64,000 nt of DNA from Burkholderia sp. lig30 (GCF_000687455.2 NZ_JGVW01000099.1:1-64000); one strand, 5' to 3'. Numbered from the stretch's first letter, positions 47,977 to 58,767 are shown. Program-made: numbers and translations. Notes: generated by a model not told the origin, from the sequence alone.

Positions 47977-49059
47977 TCAAGCCTGCACAGCGGGCAATGC
48001 GCGTTTCAATGCGGCCACGAGGCGGGCGTTCTCGTCGGCGGAGCCGACGGTCAGCCGCACGCAACCGGCAAGCAATGCGTGCATTTTACTCACGTTTTTG
48101 ATCAGCACCCGCTCGGCGAGCAGCGCATCGAACACCGCAGCGGCGTCCGGCACGCGCACGAGCAGGAAATTGGCGGCGCTCGGGAACACCTGCGCGCCCG
48201 GCAGCGCGGCGACCGCCTGCGCCAGCCGCGCGCGCTCCGCGCGCAGCTCGGCCGCCTGCGCGTCGAGCACGTCGAGGTGATCGAGCAGGAAATCGGCCGT
48301 CGCCTGCGTCAGCACGTTGATGTTGTACGGCGGGCGCACCTTGTCGAATTCGGCCAGCCATGCCGGCAACCCGGCGAGATAGCCGAGGCGGATGCCCGCG
48401 AGGCCGAGCTTCGACACGGTGCGCATCACGACCACGTTGTCGAATTCCGCCGTGCGCGGCAGCCAGCTGCGCCCGGCGAACGGCTGGTAGGCCTCGTCGA
48501 TCACGACCAGGCTGCGGCTGGCGGCGGCGATGATCCGCTCGATGTCGGCATCGTCGTAGAGCGTGCCGGTCGGGTTGTTCGGATAGGCGAGATAGACGAG
48601 CGCGGGCGCGTGCTCGGCGATCGCCGCGAGCATCGCGTCGGCGTCGAGCGTCAGGTCGGCCTTCAGCGGCACGCCGACGAACTCGAGCTGCGCGAACTTC
48701 GCCGACATCTCGTACATCACGAAGCCCGGCACCGGCGCGAGCACCTTCGCACCCGGCTTCGCGCATGCGACCGACATCATGCTGATGATCTCGTCCGAAC
48801 CGTTGCCGAGCAGCACGTCGCACGCGGCCGGCACGCCCATCGTGCGGCGCAGCTTGTCGATCAGCGCGGCCGGACGCGGCGCCGGATAACGGTTCAGCGC
48901 AACCTGCGCGAGGCGTTCGCCGAGCGCGGCCGCGAGCGGCGCCGGCAGCGGGAACGGATTCTCCATCGCGTCGAGCTTCACGAAGCCGGTTGCGTCCGGC
49001 ACCGGATAGCTCGTCATCGCGAGCACGTCGCGGCGGATGATGTCTTGTGGCGTGGTCAT
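47977..49059 (-). CDS. hisC: Histidinol-phosphate aminotransferase
   Basis: A 360-residue fold type I PLP enzyme. The PLP lysine is in [14 protein letters not shown]. Other PLP contacts are [20 protein letters not shown] and [12 protein letters not shown]. The start at 49059 ([15 protein letters not shown]) is chosen over an upstream ATG because conservation begins there. Located between hisD and hisB. Confidence 0.96.
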   Translation of the reverse strand: MTTPQDIIRRDVLAMTSYPVPDATGFVKLDAMENPFPLPAPLAAALGERLAQVALNRYPAPRPAALIDKLRRTMGVPAACDVLLGNGSDEIISMMSVACAKPGAKVLAPVPGFVMYEMSAKFAQLEFVGVPLKADLTLDADAMLAAIAEHAPALVYLAYPNNPTGTLYDDADIERIIAAASRSLVVIDEAYQPFAGRSWLPRTAEFDNVVVMRTVSKLGLAGIRLGYLAGLPAWLAEFDKVRPPYNINVLTQATADFLLDHLDVLDAQAAELRAERARLAQAVAALPGAQVFPSAANFLLVRVPDAAAVFDALLAERVLIKNVSKMHALLAGCVRLTVGSADENARLVAALKRALPAVQA

Positions 49060-49141
49060 GATCGGCAAGCCGGCGCCTCGCGCCGGCGTCAAGTCGGCAA
49101 GGCGGCGGCCGCCGCCCTGCCCGTGGCCTTCCCGCAGGCGT

Positions 49142-50476
49142 TCAGCGCTGGCGGTCGGCCGCTCCCTTCATCCGGTATTCGGCGCTTCTCGCATGCGCCT
49201 GCAGCCCCTCGCCGTACGCCAGCTCGGACGCGATTTCGCCAAGCGTGTGCGCGCCCTCGGCGCTGACTTCGATCACGCTCGAACGCTTCAGGAAGTCGTA
49301 CACGCCGAGCGGCGACGAGAAGCGCGCGGTGCGCGACGTCGGCAGCACGTGGTTCGGGCCGGCGCAGTAGTCGCCGAGGCTCTCGCTCGTGTAGCGGCCG
49401 AGGAAGATCGCGCCCGCATGGCGGATCAGCTTGCCCCATCGCTGCGGTTCCAGCGCGGAGATCTCGAGGTGCTCGGGCGCGATGTCGTTCGCGATCCGGC
49501 ATGCTTCGGCCATGTCGCGCACCTTGACCAGCGCGCCGCGGCCTTCGAGCGACGCGCGGATGACTGCCTGGCGCGACATCGTCGGCAGCAGCTCGTCGAT
49601 CGCCTTCTCGACGCGCTCGATGAACGATGCATCCGGGCACAGCAGGATCGACTGCGCGAGCTCGTCGTGCTCGGCCTGCGAGAACAGGTCCATCGCGACC
49701 CACTGCGGATCGGTGGTGCCGTCGCACAGCACGAGGATCTCGGACGGCCCGGCGATCATGTCGATGCCGACCGTGCCGAACACGCGGCGCTTGGCCGACG
49801 CGACGTACGCGTTGCCGGGGCCGCAGATCTTGTCCACCGGCGGCACGGTCTCCGTGCCGTACGCGAGCGCGGCCACCGCCTGCGCGCCGCCGATCGTGAA
49901 CACGCGGTCGACGCCGCCCAGCAGCGCCGCGGCGAGCACGAGCTCGTTCTTCACGCCGTCCGGAGTCGGCACGACCATCACGATCTCGCCGACGCCCGCG
50001 ACGCGCGCGGGAATCGCGTTCATCAGCACCGACGACGGATACGCCGCCTTGCCGCCCGGCACGTACAGGCCGACGCGGTCGAGCGGCGTGACCTTCTGGC
50101 CGAGCACCGTGCCGTCCGCCTCGGTGTACTGCCAGCTATGGCTGCCGCACTCGATCTTCTGCTTCTCGTGATACGCGCGCACACGCGCCGCGGCCGCTTC
50201 CAGCGCCGCGCGGGCCTTCGGCTCGAGGCCGTCGAGGGCCGCCTGCAGCGCGTCCTGCCGCAGCTCGAGCGCGCCGATGCTCGCCGCGTTCAGCCGGTCG
50301 AAGCGATTCGTGTAGTCGAGCACGGCGGCGTCGCCGCGCGACTTCACGTCGGCGAGGATCTGCGCGACCGAGCGCTCGATCGCCTCGTCTTCGCTCGCCT
50401 CGAATGCGAGCACCGCGCGCAGCGCGGCGTCGAAGCCTTCGCTCGTCGAGTCGAGTTTGCGGATGGTGATGGCCAT
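49142..50476 (-). CDS. hisD: Histidinol dehydrogenase
   Basis: A 444-residue zinc enzyme of the last two steps to histidine. Zinc and catalytic residues lie in [38 protein letters not shown] (Gln/His) and [12 protein letters not shown]. Length and order agree with the family. It lies 25 bp after hisG. Confidence 0.97.
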   Translation of the reverse strand: MAITIRKLDSTSEGFDAALRAVLAFEASEDEAIERSVAQILADVKSRGDAAVLDYTNRFDRLNAASIGALELRQDALQAALDGLEPKARAALEAAAARVRAYHEKQKIECGSHSWQYTEADGTVLGQKVTPLDRVGLYVPGGKAAYPSSVLMNAIPARVAGVGEIVMVVPTPDGVKNELVLAAALLGGVDRVFTIGGAQAVAALAYGTETVPPVDKICGPGNAYVASAKRRVFGTVGIDMIAGPSEILVLCDGTTDPQWVAMDLFSQAEHDELAQSILLCPDASFIERVEKAIDELLPTMSRQAVIRASLEGRGALVKVRDMAEACRIANDIAPEHLEISALEPQRWGKLIRHAGAIFLGRYTSESLGDYCAGPNHVLPTSRTARFSSPLGVYDFLKRSSVIEVSAEGAHTLGEIASELAYGEGLQAHARSAEYRMKGAADRQR

Positions 50477-50501
50477 GAAGGTGTCCGTTTCGGTGATGCG
50501 C

Positions 50502-51155
50502 TTACGCGCCGGCCTGCGACGCGCGTTCGAACGCGTCGAGGAACGGCTTGAGCGCGGTGCGCTTGAGCTTCAGCGCGGCCTGGTTCACGACGAGGCGCGA
50601 CGAGATCGGCATGATCTCCTCGACCTCGACCAGATTGTTCGCCCGCAGCGTGCCGCCCGAGCTGACCAGGTCGACGATCGCGTCGGCCAGGCCGACCAGC
50701 GGCGCGAGCTCCATCGAGCCGTACAGCTTGATCAGGTCGACGTGCACGCCCTTCGCGGCGAAGTGCTCGCGCGCCGTTTCGACGTACTTGGTCGCGACGC
50801 GCAGCCGCGCGCCCTGGCGCACCGCGTTCGCGTAGTCGAAGCCGGCGGGCACCGCCACCGACATCCGGCAGCGCGCGATGTTCAGGTCGATCGGCTGGTA
50901 CAGGCCGGAGCCGCCGTGCTCGATCAGCACGTCCTTGCCCGCGACGCCGAAATCGGCCGCGCCGTACTCGACGTAGGTCGGCACGTCGGTCGCGCGCACG
51001 ATGATCACGCGCAGGTTCGGATCGGTCGTCGGCAGGATCAGCTTGCGCGACGATTCCGGATCCTCGGCCACCTGCACGCCCGCGGCGGCCAGCAGCGGCA
51101 CCGTCTCCTCGAAAATCCGGCCCTTCGACAGGGCAAGGGTCAGCGGTGCGCTCAT
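50502..51155 (-). CDS. hisG: ATP phosphoribosyltransferase, short form
   Basis: A 217-residue catalytic subunit of the first histidine-pathway enzyme. The short form lacks the C-terminal histidine-sensing domain (the long form is ~300 residues) and depends on HisZ. No hisZ is found in this window. PRPP-binding [19 protein letters not shown] is clear. The stop/start overlap with murA is 4 bp (ATGA). Confidence 0.96.
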   Translation of the reverse strand: MSAPLTLALSKGRIFEETVPLLAAAGVQVAEDPESSRKLILPTTDPNLRVIIVRATDVPTYVEYGAADFGVAGKDVLIEHGGSGLYQPIDLNIARCRMSVAVPAGFDYANAVRQGARLRVATKYVETAREHFAAKGVHVDLIKLYGSMELAPLVGLADAIVDLVSSGGTLRANNLVEVEEIMPISSRLVVNQAALKLKRTALKPFLDAFERASQAGA

Positions 51156-52501
51156 GCTTGGCTCCCGGAAATGCGGCGCACGTTCGCGCCGACTGCGGTC
51201 AGTTTGGCTTCCATCCGGTCGTATCCCCGGTCGAGATGATAGATGCGGTCGACGAGCGTCTCGCCGTCGGCGCGCAGGCCCGCGATCACGAGGCTCGCGG
51301 ACGCGCGCAGGTCGGTCGCCATCACCTTCGCCCCCGACAGCTTCTCGACGCCCGTGACGAGCGCCGTGTTGCCGTCGATGGTGATGTTCGCGCCGAGCCG
51401 GTTCAGCTCCTGCACGTGCATGAAGCGGTTTTCGAAGATCGTCTCGACGACCTGCGCGGTGCCGTCAGCCACCGCGTTGAGCGCCATGAACTGCGCCTGC
51501 ATGTCGGTCGGGAACGCCGGGTATTCGGACGTGCGGAACGTCACCGCGGACGGCCGGCGGTCCATCTTCACGCGCAGCCAGTCGTCGCCTTCCTCGATCG
51601 CCACGCCAGCCTCGCGCAGCTTGTCGATCACCGCGTCGAGGATGTGCTTGCGCACGCCGGTCAGCCGCACGTCGCCGCCCGCCGCCGCGACCGCGCACAG
51701 GAACGTGCCGGCCTCGATGCGGTCGGAGATCACCGTGTGGTTCGCGCCGTGCAGCCGCTCGACGCCCTGGATCACGAGCCGGTCGGTGCCGATCCCGTCG
51801 ATCTTCGCGCCCATCGCGACGAGCAGGTGCGCAAGGTCGCTCACCTCGGGCTCCCGCGCGGCGTTCTCGATGATCGTCTCGCCGTCGGCGAGCGTCGCCG
51901 CCATCAGCAGGTTCTCCGTGCCGGTGACCGTGATCATGTCGGTGACGATGCGCGCGCCCTTCAGGCGCTTCGCGCGCACCTCGATGAAGCCGTGCTCGAT
52001 GCTGATCTCGGCGCCCATCGCCTGCAGGCCCTTGATGTGCTGGTCGACCGGCCGCGCGCCGATCGCACAGCCGCCCGGCAGCGACACCTTCGCCTCGCCG
52101 AAACGCGCGACGAGCGGGCCGAGCACGAGGATCGACGCGCGCATCGTCTTCACGAGCTCGTACGGCGCAACCGGGTTGTCGACGCGCGACGCGTCGAGCT
52201 GCACGCGGCTGCCCGCCATCTCGCTGCGCAGGCCCATCTGCTCCAGGAGCTTCAGCGTGGTGCGGACGTCCTGCAGGTTCGGCACGTTGTCGAGATGGAC
52301 CGGCTCGGCGGTCAGCAGCCCCGCGCACAGAATCGGCAGCGCCGCGTTCTTCGCGCCGGAGACGGCGATCTCGCCGGAAAGCCGCCGGCCGCCTTCGATC
52401 ACGAGCTTGTCCATGCCATGTCCTTGCGAATCCCGATTGCCGGCCGGGTTTGCCGTGGCGACGCGTTCGACCGCGTCGCGCTCATTGACGGTGACTTGCA
52501 C
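51152..52501 (-). CDS. murA: UDP-N-acetylglucosamine 1-carboxyvinyltransferase
   Basis: A 449-residue enzyme of the first committed peptidoglycan step, transferring enolpyruvate to UDP-GlcNAc. The reactive cysteine is in [18 protein letters not shown] (the fosfomycin target). [11 protein letters not shown] near the N-terminus binds substrate. I give the GTG at 52501, matching the length I recall for Burkholderia. The ATG at 52414 (MDKLVIEGG) aligns with the E. coli start and has AAGGA upstream, so it is a strong alternative. Confidence 0.94.
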   Translation of the reverse strand: MQVTVNERDAVERVATANPAGNRDSQGHGMDKLVIEGGRRLSGEIAVSGAKNAALPILCAGLLTAEPVHLDNVPNLQDVRTTLKLLEQMGLRSEMAGSRVQLDASRVDNPVAPYELVKTMRASILVLGPLVARFGEAKVSLPGGCAIGARPVDQHIKGLQAMGAEISIEHGFIEVRAKRLKGARIVTDMITVTGTENLLMAATLADGETIIENAAREPEVSDLAHLLVAMGAKIDGIGTDRLVIQGVERLHGANHTVISDRIEAGTFLCAVAAAGGDVRLTGVRKHILDAVIDKLREAGVAIEEGDDWLRVKMDRRPSAVTFRTSEYPAFPTDMQAQFMALNAVADGTAQVVETIFENRFMHVQELNRLGANITIDGNTALVTGVEKLSGAKVMATDLRASASLVIAGLRADGETLVDRIYHLDRGYDRMEAKLTAVGANVRRISGSQA

Positions 52502-52516
52502 TAACTGGGTTCCGGA

Positions 52517-52756
52517 TTATGCGTTCTGCCATTCGGCGGGCGTCAGCGTCTTCATGCTGAGCGCGTGGATTTCCTGCTTCATGCGGTCGCCGAGCGCCGC
52601 ATAGACGAGCTGATGGCGCTGGATCGGCCGCTTGCCCTCGAAGGCAGGCGACACGATCGTCGCGAAGAAGTGCTGGCCGTCGCCTTCGACTTCCAGATGC
52701 GTGCAGGCGAGCCCGCCCGCGATGTATTGCTTGACCTGTTCGGGAGTCGGCAACAT
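52517..52756 (-). CDS. BolA family protein (IbaG-like)
   Basis: A 79-residue BolA-fold protein. The HHxxYxxL-like RHQLVYAALGDRMKQEIHALSMKTLTP helix and the CTHLEVEGDGQHFFATIVS beta segment are clear. The position just before murA is that of ibaG/yrbA. Such proteins bind [2Fe-2S] with monothiol glutaredoxins; GrxD is encoded at 18.5 kb. Confidence 0.92.
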   Translation of the reverse strand: MLPTPEQVKQYIAGGLACTHLEVEGDGQHFFATIVSPAFEGKRPIQRHQLVYAALGDRMKQEIHALSMKTLTPAEWQNA

Positions 52757-52850
52757 GAGATGCTCCTGTCAGTACGCGCCGCACCGCCCGCCGCGGCCTG
52801 CCACGCCCCGGCGGGGAGCGGCGAACGCGGCGGGCGGGGGCCGTTTCATA

Positions 52851-53606
52851 TCAATGACGCAGTTTGTAGCCGGTCGCGAGCAGCCGCATTGCGAACAGCG
52901 CGAGCAGCATGAAGAAACCGGCAACGATCGCGAGGCTCGCGAGCGGGTTGATGTCGGACGCGCCGAAAAAACCGTAGCGGAAGCCGTCGATCATGTAGAA
53001 AAACGGGTTGAGACGCGAGATCTCGCGCCACACGGGCGGCAGCGAGTGCGTCGAATAGAACACGCCGGACAGGAACGTCAGCGGCATGATCAGGAAATTC
53101 TGGAACGCCGCGAGCTGGTCGAACTTCTCCGCCCAGATCCCGGCGATGAGGCCGAGCGTGCCGAGGATCGCCGAGCCGAACAGCGCGAACACGAGGATGT
53201 AGACGGGCGCGGCGAAACTCATCGGAATGAACCAGATCGTCACGACGAACACGCCGGTGCCGACCGCGAGCCCTCGCACGACGGCCGCGAGCACGTACGC
53301 GCCGTAGATGTCGCTGAACGACAGCGGCGGCAGCAGCATGAACACCAGGTTGCCGGTGATCTTCGACTGGATCAGCGACGACGAGCTGTTCGCGAACGCG
53401 TTCTGCAGCACGCTCATCATCACGAGGCCGGGCACCAGGAAGCTCACGTACTCGACGCCCGGGTACACCTCGACGCGCCCCGTCAGCGCATGGCCGAAGA
53501 TCGTCAGGTACAGGAGCGCCGTGACGACGGGCGCGAGCACCGTCTGGAACGACACCTTCCAGAAGCGCAGGATTTCCTTGTAGAACAGCGTGCGAAAACC
53601 ACTCAT
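52851..53606 (-). CDS. ABC-2 type permease
   Basis: A 251-residue integral protein with six helices and the ABC-2 signature region (NPFFYMIDGFRYGFFG near the end). It overlaps the ATPase gene by 4 bp and forms a half-sized exporter with it. Homologues in this place (YadH type) are conserved with mla/bolA genes. The substrate is unknown. Confidence 0.93.
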   Translation of the reverse strand: MSGFRTLFYKEILRFWKVSFQTVLAPVVTALLYLTIFGHALTGRVEVYPGVEYVSFLVPGLVMMSVLQNAFANSSSSLIQSKITGNLVFMLLPPLSFSDIYGAYVLAAVVRGLAVGTGVFVVTIWFIPMSFAAPVYILVFALFGSAILGTLGLIAGIWAEKFDQLAAFQNFLIMPLTFLSGVFYSTHSLPPVWREISRLNPFFYMIDGFRYGFFGASDINPLASLAIVAGFFMLLALFAMRLLATGYKLRH

Positions 53607-54529
53607 GCCAACCCCTCGATCACCCCGGCGCCATTCATCACCTGCACGAACACATCCTCGAGGTCGGCCTTCCTGACCTCGATCTCGTCGAACGTGCAGC
53701 CGGCGGCGCGGCACTGCGACAGGATCCGCTCGACTTCGTCGTAGTTCGCGAGCCGCAGCAGGTGCTCGCCCGGCGAGCGGGCGGCCGGGTCGCTCTCGAG
53801 CGCGTGCAGCTCTGACGGCAGCGCGCCATGCGCGAGGCGCAGGTAGAGCTGCAGGCCGGCGAAGCGCTGCAGCAGCGCGTCGGTGCGATCGAGCGCGACC
53901 ACCTCGCCTCGGCGCAGCATCGCGATGCGATCGCACAGCGACTCGGCTTCCTCGAGGTAATGGGTGGTCAGGACGATCGTGTGGCCCTCGCGGTTCAGCC
54001 GCGAGATGAACTTCCAAAGCGTCTGGCGCAGCTCGACGTCGACGCCGGCGGTCGGCTCGTCGAGCACGATCACGGGCGGCCGGTGCACGAGCGCCTGCGC
54101 GACCAGCACGCGACGCTTCATCCCGCCCGACAGCGCGCGCATGTTCGCGTCGGCCTTCTCCGTCAGGTCGAGGTTCGCCATCACTTCGTCGATCCAGTCG
54201 TCGTTGTGGCGCAGCCCGAAATAGCCGGACTGGATCCGCAGCGTCTCGCGCACCGTGAAGAAGGGATCGAACACCAGCTCCTGCGGCACGACACCGAGCG
54301 CGCGGCGCGCCGCGCGGAAGTCCTTCACGACGTCGTGGCCGCGCACGGAAATGCTGCCTTCGTCGGCGCGGGCAAGCCCGGCGAGGATGCTGATGAGCGT
54401 GGTCTTGCCTGCGCCGTTCGGGCCGAGCAGACCAAAAAACTCACCTTCCTCGACCGACAGGCTGACGCCCTTGAGCGCCTGAAGCGACTTGTAGCGCTTC
54501 TTGACGTGACGGATTTCTATGGCTGACAT
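53603..54529 (-). CDS. ABC transporter ATPase (YadG-like)
   Basis: A 308-residue cytosolic ATPase with Walker A GPNGAGKT, signature LSGGMKRR, Walker B PPVIVLDEPTAGVD and the switch His in LTTHYLEEAE. The C-terminal ~70 residues are an added regulatory domain of the drug-exporter type. It works with the next gene's permease. The start at 54529 (MSAIEIRHVKKRY) is supported by the family start; the frame is open upstream to 54652. Confidence 0.94.
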   Translation of the reverse strand: MSAIEIRHVKKRYKSLQALKGVSLSVEEGEFFGLLGPNGAGKTTLISILAGLARADEGSISVRGHDVVKDFRAARRALGVVPQELVFDPFFTVRETLRIQSGYFGLRHNDDWIDEVMANLDLTEKADANMRALSGGMKRRVLVAQALVHRPPVIVLDEPTAGVDVELRQTLWKFISRLNREGHTIVLTTHYLEEAESLCDRIAMLRRGEVVALDRTDALLQRFAGLQLYLRLAHGALPSELHALESDPAARSPGEHLLRLANYDEVERILSQCRAAGCTFDEIEVRKADLEDVFVQVMNGAGVIEGLA

Positions 54530-54643
54530 GACTGAGCGCGGCGCATCGGCCGCGACGCCTATTCTGTGCTTGATGCGAAAGAAGAAACGGGGCCGGTTGG
54601 GCGCCCCACAAAACGTTTGATTATAGGGCAAACCGGCGGGGGG

Positions 54644-54669
54644 GACGGCCATCCGGGACGGCCATCCGG
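54644..54669. repeat. 13-bp tandem duplication
   Basis: GACGGCCATCCGG at 54644-54656 is exactly repeated at 54657-54669, in the spacer between mlaB and the ABC ATPase gene. Confidence 0.75.
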
Positions 54670-54710
54670 CGGCCGGCGCTCGACGGCGCGCAGCCTTCGA
54701 CCGGGAAGGG

Positions 54711-54980
54711 TCAATGTCGCCCGTTGATGAGCGCGTCGACGCCGTAGGCCTGCGCGAGGCTGGCGAGCTTCGGGGGAAGATTGAGGATGTCGAGGGTGGC
54801 GCCGCGCGCGCGCGCGGCCCGCTGCCACGCGAGCAACACCGCGAGCGCCGCCGAGTCGAACTGCGCCAGCGCCGCGCAGTCGACCGCTGTCGCGCCCGAC
54901 TCGATGCGCGCGAGGCCCGCCGCGAGCGCGGCCTTCGCGCTCGCGTGGGTCAGCGTGGCGCCGGCGTCGAAGCCGCTCAC
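54711..54980 (-). CDS. mlaB: STAS domain protein MlaB
   Basis: An 89-residue single STAS domain. The motif DCAALAQFDSAALAVLLAWQR resembles the DSxG helix region of MlaB. This subunit stabilises the MlaFE transporter from the cytoplasmic side. GTG 54980 overlaps the mlaC stop by 4 bp. The longer open frame to 55100 has no family-like sequence. Last gene of the mla series. Confidence 0.87.
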   Translation of the reverse strand: MSGFDAGATLTHASAKAALAAGLARIESGATAVDCAALAQFDSAALAVLLAWQRAARARGATLDILNLPPKLASLAQAYGVDALINGRH

Positions 54981-55606
54981 GATGCCTGCTTGCCGTTGGC
55001 AAGCTCCTGGTTGCGCTGCGTCAGGAACTGGATCAGGCCGTCCACGCCGCTTTGCTGGATCTTCTCGTTGAACTGCTGCTGGTAGGTCTGGATCAGCCAC
55101 GCGCCGAGCACGTTCAGGTCATACACGCGCCAGCCCTGCGCCGTCTTGTACAGGCGATAGTCGATCTGCACCGGCTGGCCGTTGTTCATCGCGACCGTGC
55201 GCACGACGACGTCGGTATCGTCCGGACCGGCGCGGAACGGCGGGTACTGGATCTGCTGATCCGGCTTGAGCTGCGCCAGCGCGCCCGAGTAGGTGCGGAT
55301 CAGGAGCGCCTTGAACTGCTCGATCACCTGCTGCTGCTGCGCGGCCGACGCCGTGCGCCAGTGGCGGCCCATCGCGAGCTGCGTCGTGCGGCGGAAATCG
55401 GTGTACGGGAGGATGTCGCGGTTGACGATCGACGTGACGCGGGCGATGTCGCCCTGCTTGATGGCCTGCGCGCGGACTTCGTCGAGCACCTGCTGCGTCG
55501 CCGTCTTGATCAGCGTCTGCGGATTCGACTGGTCGACCTCCGCCTGCGCCGCGCCACCAAACGAAAACAGCGCCGCGAAAACCGGGATCAGGAACAGTTT
55601 CTTCAT
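54977..55606 (-). CDS. mlaC: Periplasmic phospholipid-binding protein MlaC
   Basis: A 209-residue protein with a signal peptide (to about residue 22, AQA). The Tol_Tol_Ttg2 fold carries the hallmark FRRTTQLAMGRHWRTAS and YRLYKTAQGWRVYDLNVLGAWLI. It shuttles phospholipids between MlaA in the outer membrane and the MlaFEDB complex. ATG 55606 follows CAGGTC. Confidence 0.95.
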   Translation of the reverse strand: MKKLFLIPVFAALFSFGGAAQAEVDQSNPQTLIKTATQQVLDEVRAQAIKQGDIARVTSIVNRDILPYTDFRRTTQLAMGRHWRTASAAQQQQVIEQFKALLIRTYSGALAQLKPDQQIQYPPFRAGPDDTDVVVRTVAMNNGQPVQIDYRLYKTAQGWRVYDLNVLGAWLIQTYQQQFNEKIQQSGVDGLIQFLTQRNQELANGKQAS

Positions 55607-55719
55607 GATATTGACCTGCATGAGTAAGTCGATGCGAAGCTTGGATGCCGGTAGCTTACGCCCAAGTTCGTGCGCGCCACCGGCCGAATCGTTTCTGGCT
55701 GTAACGAATGTAAATGCCG

Positions 55720-56631
55720 TCAATGAAGCTTGATGCTCGGGAAACGCAGCCCGCCGGGTGCGGGCGGCATCACCTGCGCCGGCGGCACGCTGGTCCCGCT
55801 CGCGGGATTCGCCACGGCGGCCGAGCCGGCGCTCGCGCCTTCCGGCGCGGCCGCCGACGCGGGAACGGCGGGGGCCGCACCCTCTTCCGGCATTTCATAC
55901 TTCGGCAGCGCCTCGCCGCTGTAATCCGGCAGGCCCGCCTCGCCGCGCGCGCCGGAGATCAGCGACTGGCGGCGTTGCAGATACGCGTTGCGAACGAACG
56001 AATACTTGTCGATCGCCGCCGCGTTGAGCACGTCGCCCGCGCCGAGCAGGTTCGCACGCGAGTTGACGAGGTTCACGCCGTAGAACGCCCAGCTGAGCGC
56101 ATCCGGCGACACGTACGTGAGCGGATTGCCCAGGTAGTCGACGCCGAGGCCCGCCGCGTCGCGCAGCGTGCTCGGCCCGAGCAGCGGCAGCACCAGGTAC
56201 GGGCCCGACGGCATGCCGTAGCGGCCCATCGTGAGACCGAAATCGGCGGTGTGCTTCGGCAGCTTCGCGATCGTCGCGACGTCGAACAGGCCGCCGACGC
56301 CGAACAGCGTGTTGATCACGACCCGCATGATGTCGCCGACGCCGTCCGCGATCCGCAGCTGGGCGATGTTGTTCGCCGCGATGTAGACGTCGCCGATGTT
56401 CGAGAAGAAGTTCGTCACGCTGTCGCGCACCGGCTGCGGCACGACCTTCTGATAGCCCGTCGCGACCGGCTTCAGCGCATAGATGTCGACGGTGTCGTTG
56501 AACTTGTACATCGTCCGGTTGAAGCCTTCCAGCGGATCGCCCTTGGTCGGCGTCTGCACGGTGGCGCAACCGCTCAGCGCGGCCGCGGCCGCCAATGCCA
56601 GCGCTGCTTGCCCGATGCGCATCGTCTGCAT
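55720..56631 (-). CDS. mlaA: Outer-membrane lipoprotein MlaA (VacJ)
   Basis: A 303-residue protein with lipobox LSGC (Cys about residue 22). The MlaA signature GDPLEGFNRTMYKFNDTVDIY and GMPSGPYLVLPLLGPSTLRD follow. A Pro/Ala-rich tail of ~60 residues at the C-terminus is longer than in E. coli. It removes misplaced phospholipid from the outer leaflet. Unlike in E. coli, its gene lies inside the mla operon. Confidence 0.95.
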   Translation of the reverse strand: MQTMRIGQAALALAAAAALSGCATVQTPTKGDPLEGFNRTMYKFNDTVDIYALKPVATGYQKVVPQPVRDSVTNFFSNIGDVYIAANNIAQLRIADGVGDIMRVVINTLFGVGGLFDVATIAKLPKHTADFGLTMGRYGMPSGPYLVLPLLGPSTLRDAAGLGVDYLGNPLTYVSPDALSWAFYGVNLVNSRANLLGAGDVLNAAAIDKYSFVRNAYLQRRQSLISGARGEAGLPDYSGEALPKYEMPEEGAAPAVPASAAAPEGASAGSAAVANPASGTSVPPAQVMPPAPGGLRFPSIKLH

Positions 56632-56663
56632 GATGATATCTACCCTCTTCTTTCTTCGTATGG

Positions 56664-57173
56664 TTAGTGCGCGGCCGCGCCCGACGCCGCAGCCGCCGGC
56701 TTCGCGCCCCCCGCATCCGCCGCCTTGCTGTACAGGAACTGGCCGATCAGGTTTTCCAGCACGATTGCCGACTGGGTCATCGTGATCGTATCGCCCGCCT
56801 TCAGCATCTCCGAATCGCCGCCCGGCTCGAGGCCGATGTACTGCTCGCCGAGCAGGCCGGACGTCAGGATCTTCGCGGACGTGTCCTTCGGAAACTGGTA
56901 TTGCTTGTCGACATCGATCGTCACGAGCGCCTGATAGGTGTTCGTGTCGAAACCGACCGCGCCGACGCGGCCGACCACGACGCCCGCGCTCTTCACCGCG
57001 GCGCGCGGCTTCAGGCCGCCGATGTTGTCGAATTTCATCTTGACCGCGTAGGTCGGCTGAAACGACAGGGAACTCATGTTGCCGACCTTCAGCGCGAGGA
57101 ACAGCACCGCGAGGAAGCCCACCACCACGAACAGGCCGACCCAGAAGTCGAGAGCAGTCTTTTTCATCGTCAT
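56664..57173 (-). CDS. mlaD: MCE-domain protein MlaD
   Basis: A 169-residue single MCE domain protein with one N-terminal membrane helix (~10-28, LDFWVGLFVVVGFLAVLFLAL). The hexameric periplasmic ring channels lipid. Conserved FDNIGGLKPRAAVKSAGVVVGRV and the LLGEQYIGLEPGG beta loop are present. Starts at 57173 and 57167 are two codons apart; the second has better ribosome-binding spacing. Confidence 0.95.
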   Translation of the reverse strand: MTMKKTALDFWVGLFVVVGFLAVLFLALKVGNMSSLSFQPTYAVKMKFDNIGGLKPRAAVKSAGVVVGRVGAVGFDTNTYQALVTIDVDKQYQFPKDTSAKILTSGLLGEQYIGLEPGGDSEMLKAGDTITMTQSAIVLENLIGQFLYSKAADAGGAKPAAAASGAAAH

Positions 57174-57184
57174 CCCAAAAAGGC

Positions 57185-57952
57185 TTAGCTGAACATCAGC
57201 GCGGTCAGCAAAAAGTCGAGGCCGAGCACGGCGAGCGACGCGTACACGACCGTCTTGGTCGTCGCGCGCGACACGCCCTCAGGCGTGGGCTTCGCCTCGT
57301 ACCCTTGAAACAGCGCAATGAAGGTCACGGCGAAGCCGAACACGATGCTCTTCAGCACACCGTTGCCGACGTCGGCCCAGACCTCCACGCCGCCCTGCAT
57401 CTGCGACCAGAACGCGCCCGGATCGACGCCGATCAGCACCACGCCGACGAAGTAGCCGCCGAGCACGCCGACGGCGTTGAAGATCGCCGTGAGCAGCGGC
57501 ATCGCGATGATCCCCGCCCACATACGCGGCGCGACGACCGTCTTGAGCGGATCGACCGCCATCATCTCGAGCGCGGTGAGCTGCTCGCCCGCCTTCATCA
57601 GGCCGATCTCGGCGGTGAGCGAGGTGCCTGCGCGGCCGGCGAACAGCAGCGCCGTCACGACAGGCCCGAGCTCGCGCACGAGCGACAGCGCGACGAGCAG
57701 GCCGAGCGCCTGCTCCGAGCCGTAGCGGTTCAGCGTGTAATAGCCCTGCAGGCCGAGCACGAAGCCGACGAACAGGCCCGACACGGCAATGATCACGAAC
57801 GAATAATTGCCGAGGAAGTGGATCTGTTTCGTGACGAGGCGCGGCCGGCGCAGCAGCGGGAAGAATTCCAGCACGAGGCGCACGAACATGCGCGCGCCGT
57901 AGCCCACGCGCACGAGACCGCCGTTGACGAGACGTCCGATCCCGCTGATCAT
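57185..57952 (-). CDS. mlaE: Phospholipid transporter permease MlaE
   Basis: A 255-residue permease of the MlaE family with five to six helices. The family regions [26 protein letters not shown] and [14 protein letters not shown] are clear. It overlaps mlaF by 4 bp. It forms the membrane core of MlaFEDB. Confidence 0.96.
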   Translation of the reverse strand: MISGIGRLVNGGLVRVGYGARMFVRLVLEFFPLLRRPRLVTKQIHFLGNYSFVIIAVSGLFVGFVLGLQGYYTLNRYGSEQALGLLVALSLVRELGPVVTALLFAGRAGTSLTAEIGLMKAGEQLTALEMMAVDPLKTVVAPRMWAGIIAMPLLTAIFNAVGVLGGYFVGVVLIGVDPGAFWSQMQGGVEVWADVGNGVLKSIVFGFAVTFIALFQGYEAKPTPEGVSRATTKTVVYASLAVLGLDFLLTALMFS

Positions 57953-58767
57953 GCGCGCCCTCCGCCGAGCCCGAAATCCGCCGCGAGCGGCGGGCTCGTA
58001 TAGTGAAATTTGAACGGGCCGTCCGGTGCGCCGTCGATGAACTGCCGCACGCTCGGATCAGTCGACGCGCGCAGCTCGTCAGGGGTGCCCTGCGCGACCA
58101 CGCCGCCGTTGGACAGGAAGTAGACGTAATCCGCGATCGCGAACGATTCCGGCACGTCGTGCGTGACGAGGATCGACGTCGCGCCGAGCGCCTCGTTCAG
58201 CGTGCGGATCAGGTTCGCGGTGATGCCGAGCGAGATCGGGTCGAGGCCGGCGAACGGCTCGTCGTACATGATCAGCTGCGGATCGAGCGCGATCGCCCGT
58301 GCGAGCGCGATGCGGCGCGCCATGCCGCCCGACACCTCCGACGGCATCAGGTCGCGCGCGCCGCGCAGCCCGACCGCGTTGAGCTTCATCAGCACCAGGT
58401 CGCGGATCAGGTCCTCGGGCAGGTCGGTGTGCTCGCGCAGCGCGAAGGCCACGTTCTCGAACACCGACATGTCGGTGAACAGCGCGCCGAACTGGAACAG
58501 CATGCCCATCTTGCGGCGCAGCGCGTACAGGCCGTCGCGGGTCTGCGCGCCGACGTCGGCGCCGTCGAACAGCACCTGGCCACGGCGCGCGCGCACCAGC
58601 CCGCCGATCAGGCGCAGCACGGTGGTCTTGCCGCAACCCGAGCCGCCCATCACCGCCACCACCTGCCCACGCGAAAAACGCATGTTCAGGTTCGACAGGA
58701 CGAGGCGCTCGCCGTAGCCGAAATCGACGTCGCGCAGTTCTAGCAGAGTCTCGGAGGGGGAGCTCAC
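57949..58767 (-). CDS. mlaF: Phospholipid transporter ATPase MlaF
   Basis: A 272-residue ABC ATPase. Walker A is GGSGCGKT, signature SGGMARR, Walker [13 protein letters not shown], and switch His in VTHDVPESF. The C-terminal ~25 residues match the MlaF extension that contacts MlaB or the dimer partner. First gene of mlaFEDACB. Confidence 0.96.
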   Translation of the reverse strand: MSSPSETLLELRDVDFGYGERLVLSNLNMRFSRGQVVAVMGGSGCGKTTVLRLIGGLVRARRGQVLFDGADVGAQTRDGLYALRRKMGMLFQFGALFTDMSVFENVAFALREHTDLPEDLIRDLVLMKLNAVGLRGARDLMPSEVSGGMARRIALARAIALDPQLIMYDEPFAGLDPISLGITANLIRTLNEALGATSILVTHDVPESFAIADYVYFLSNGGVVAQGTPDELRASTDPSVRQFIDGAPDGPFKFHYTSPPLAADFGLGGGRA

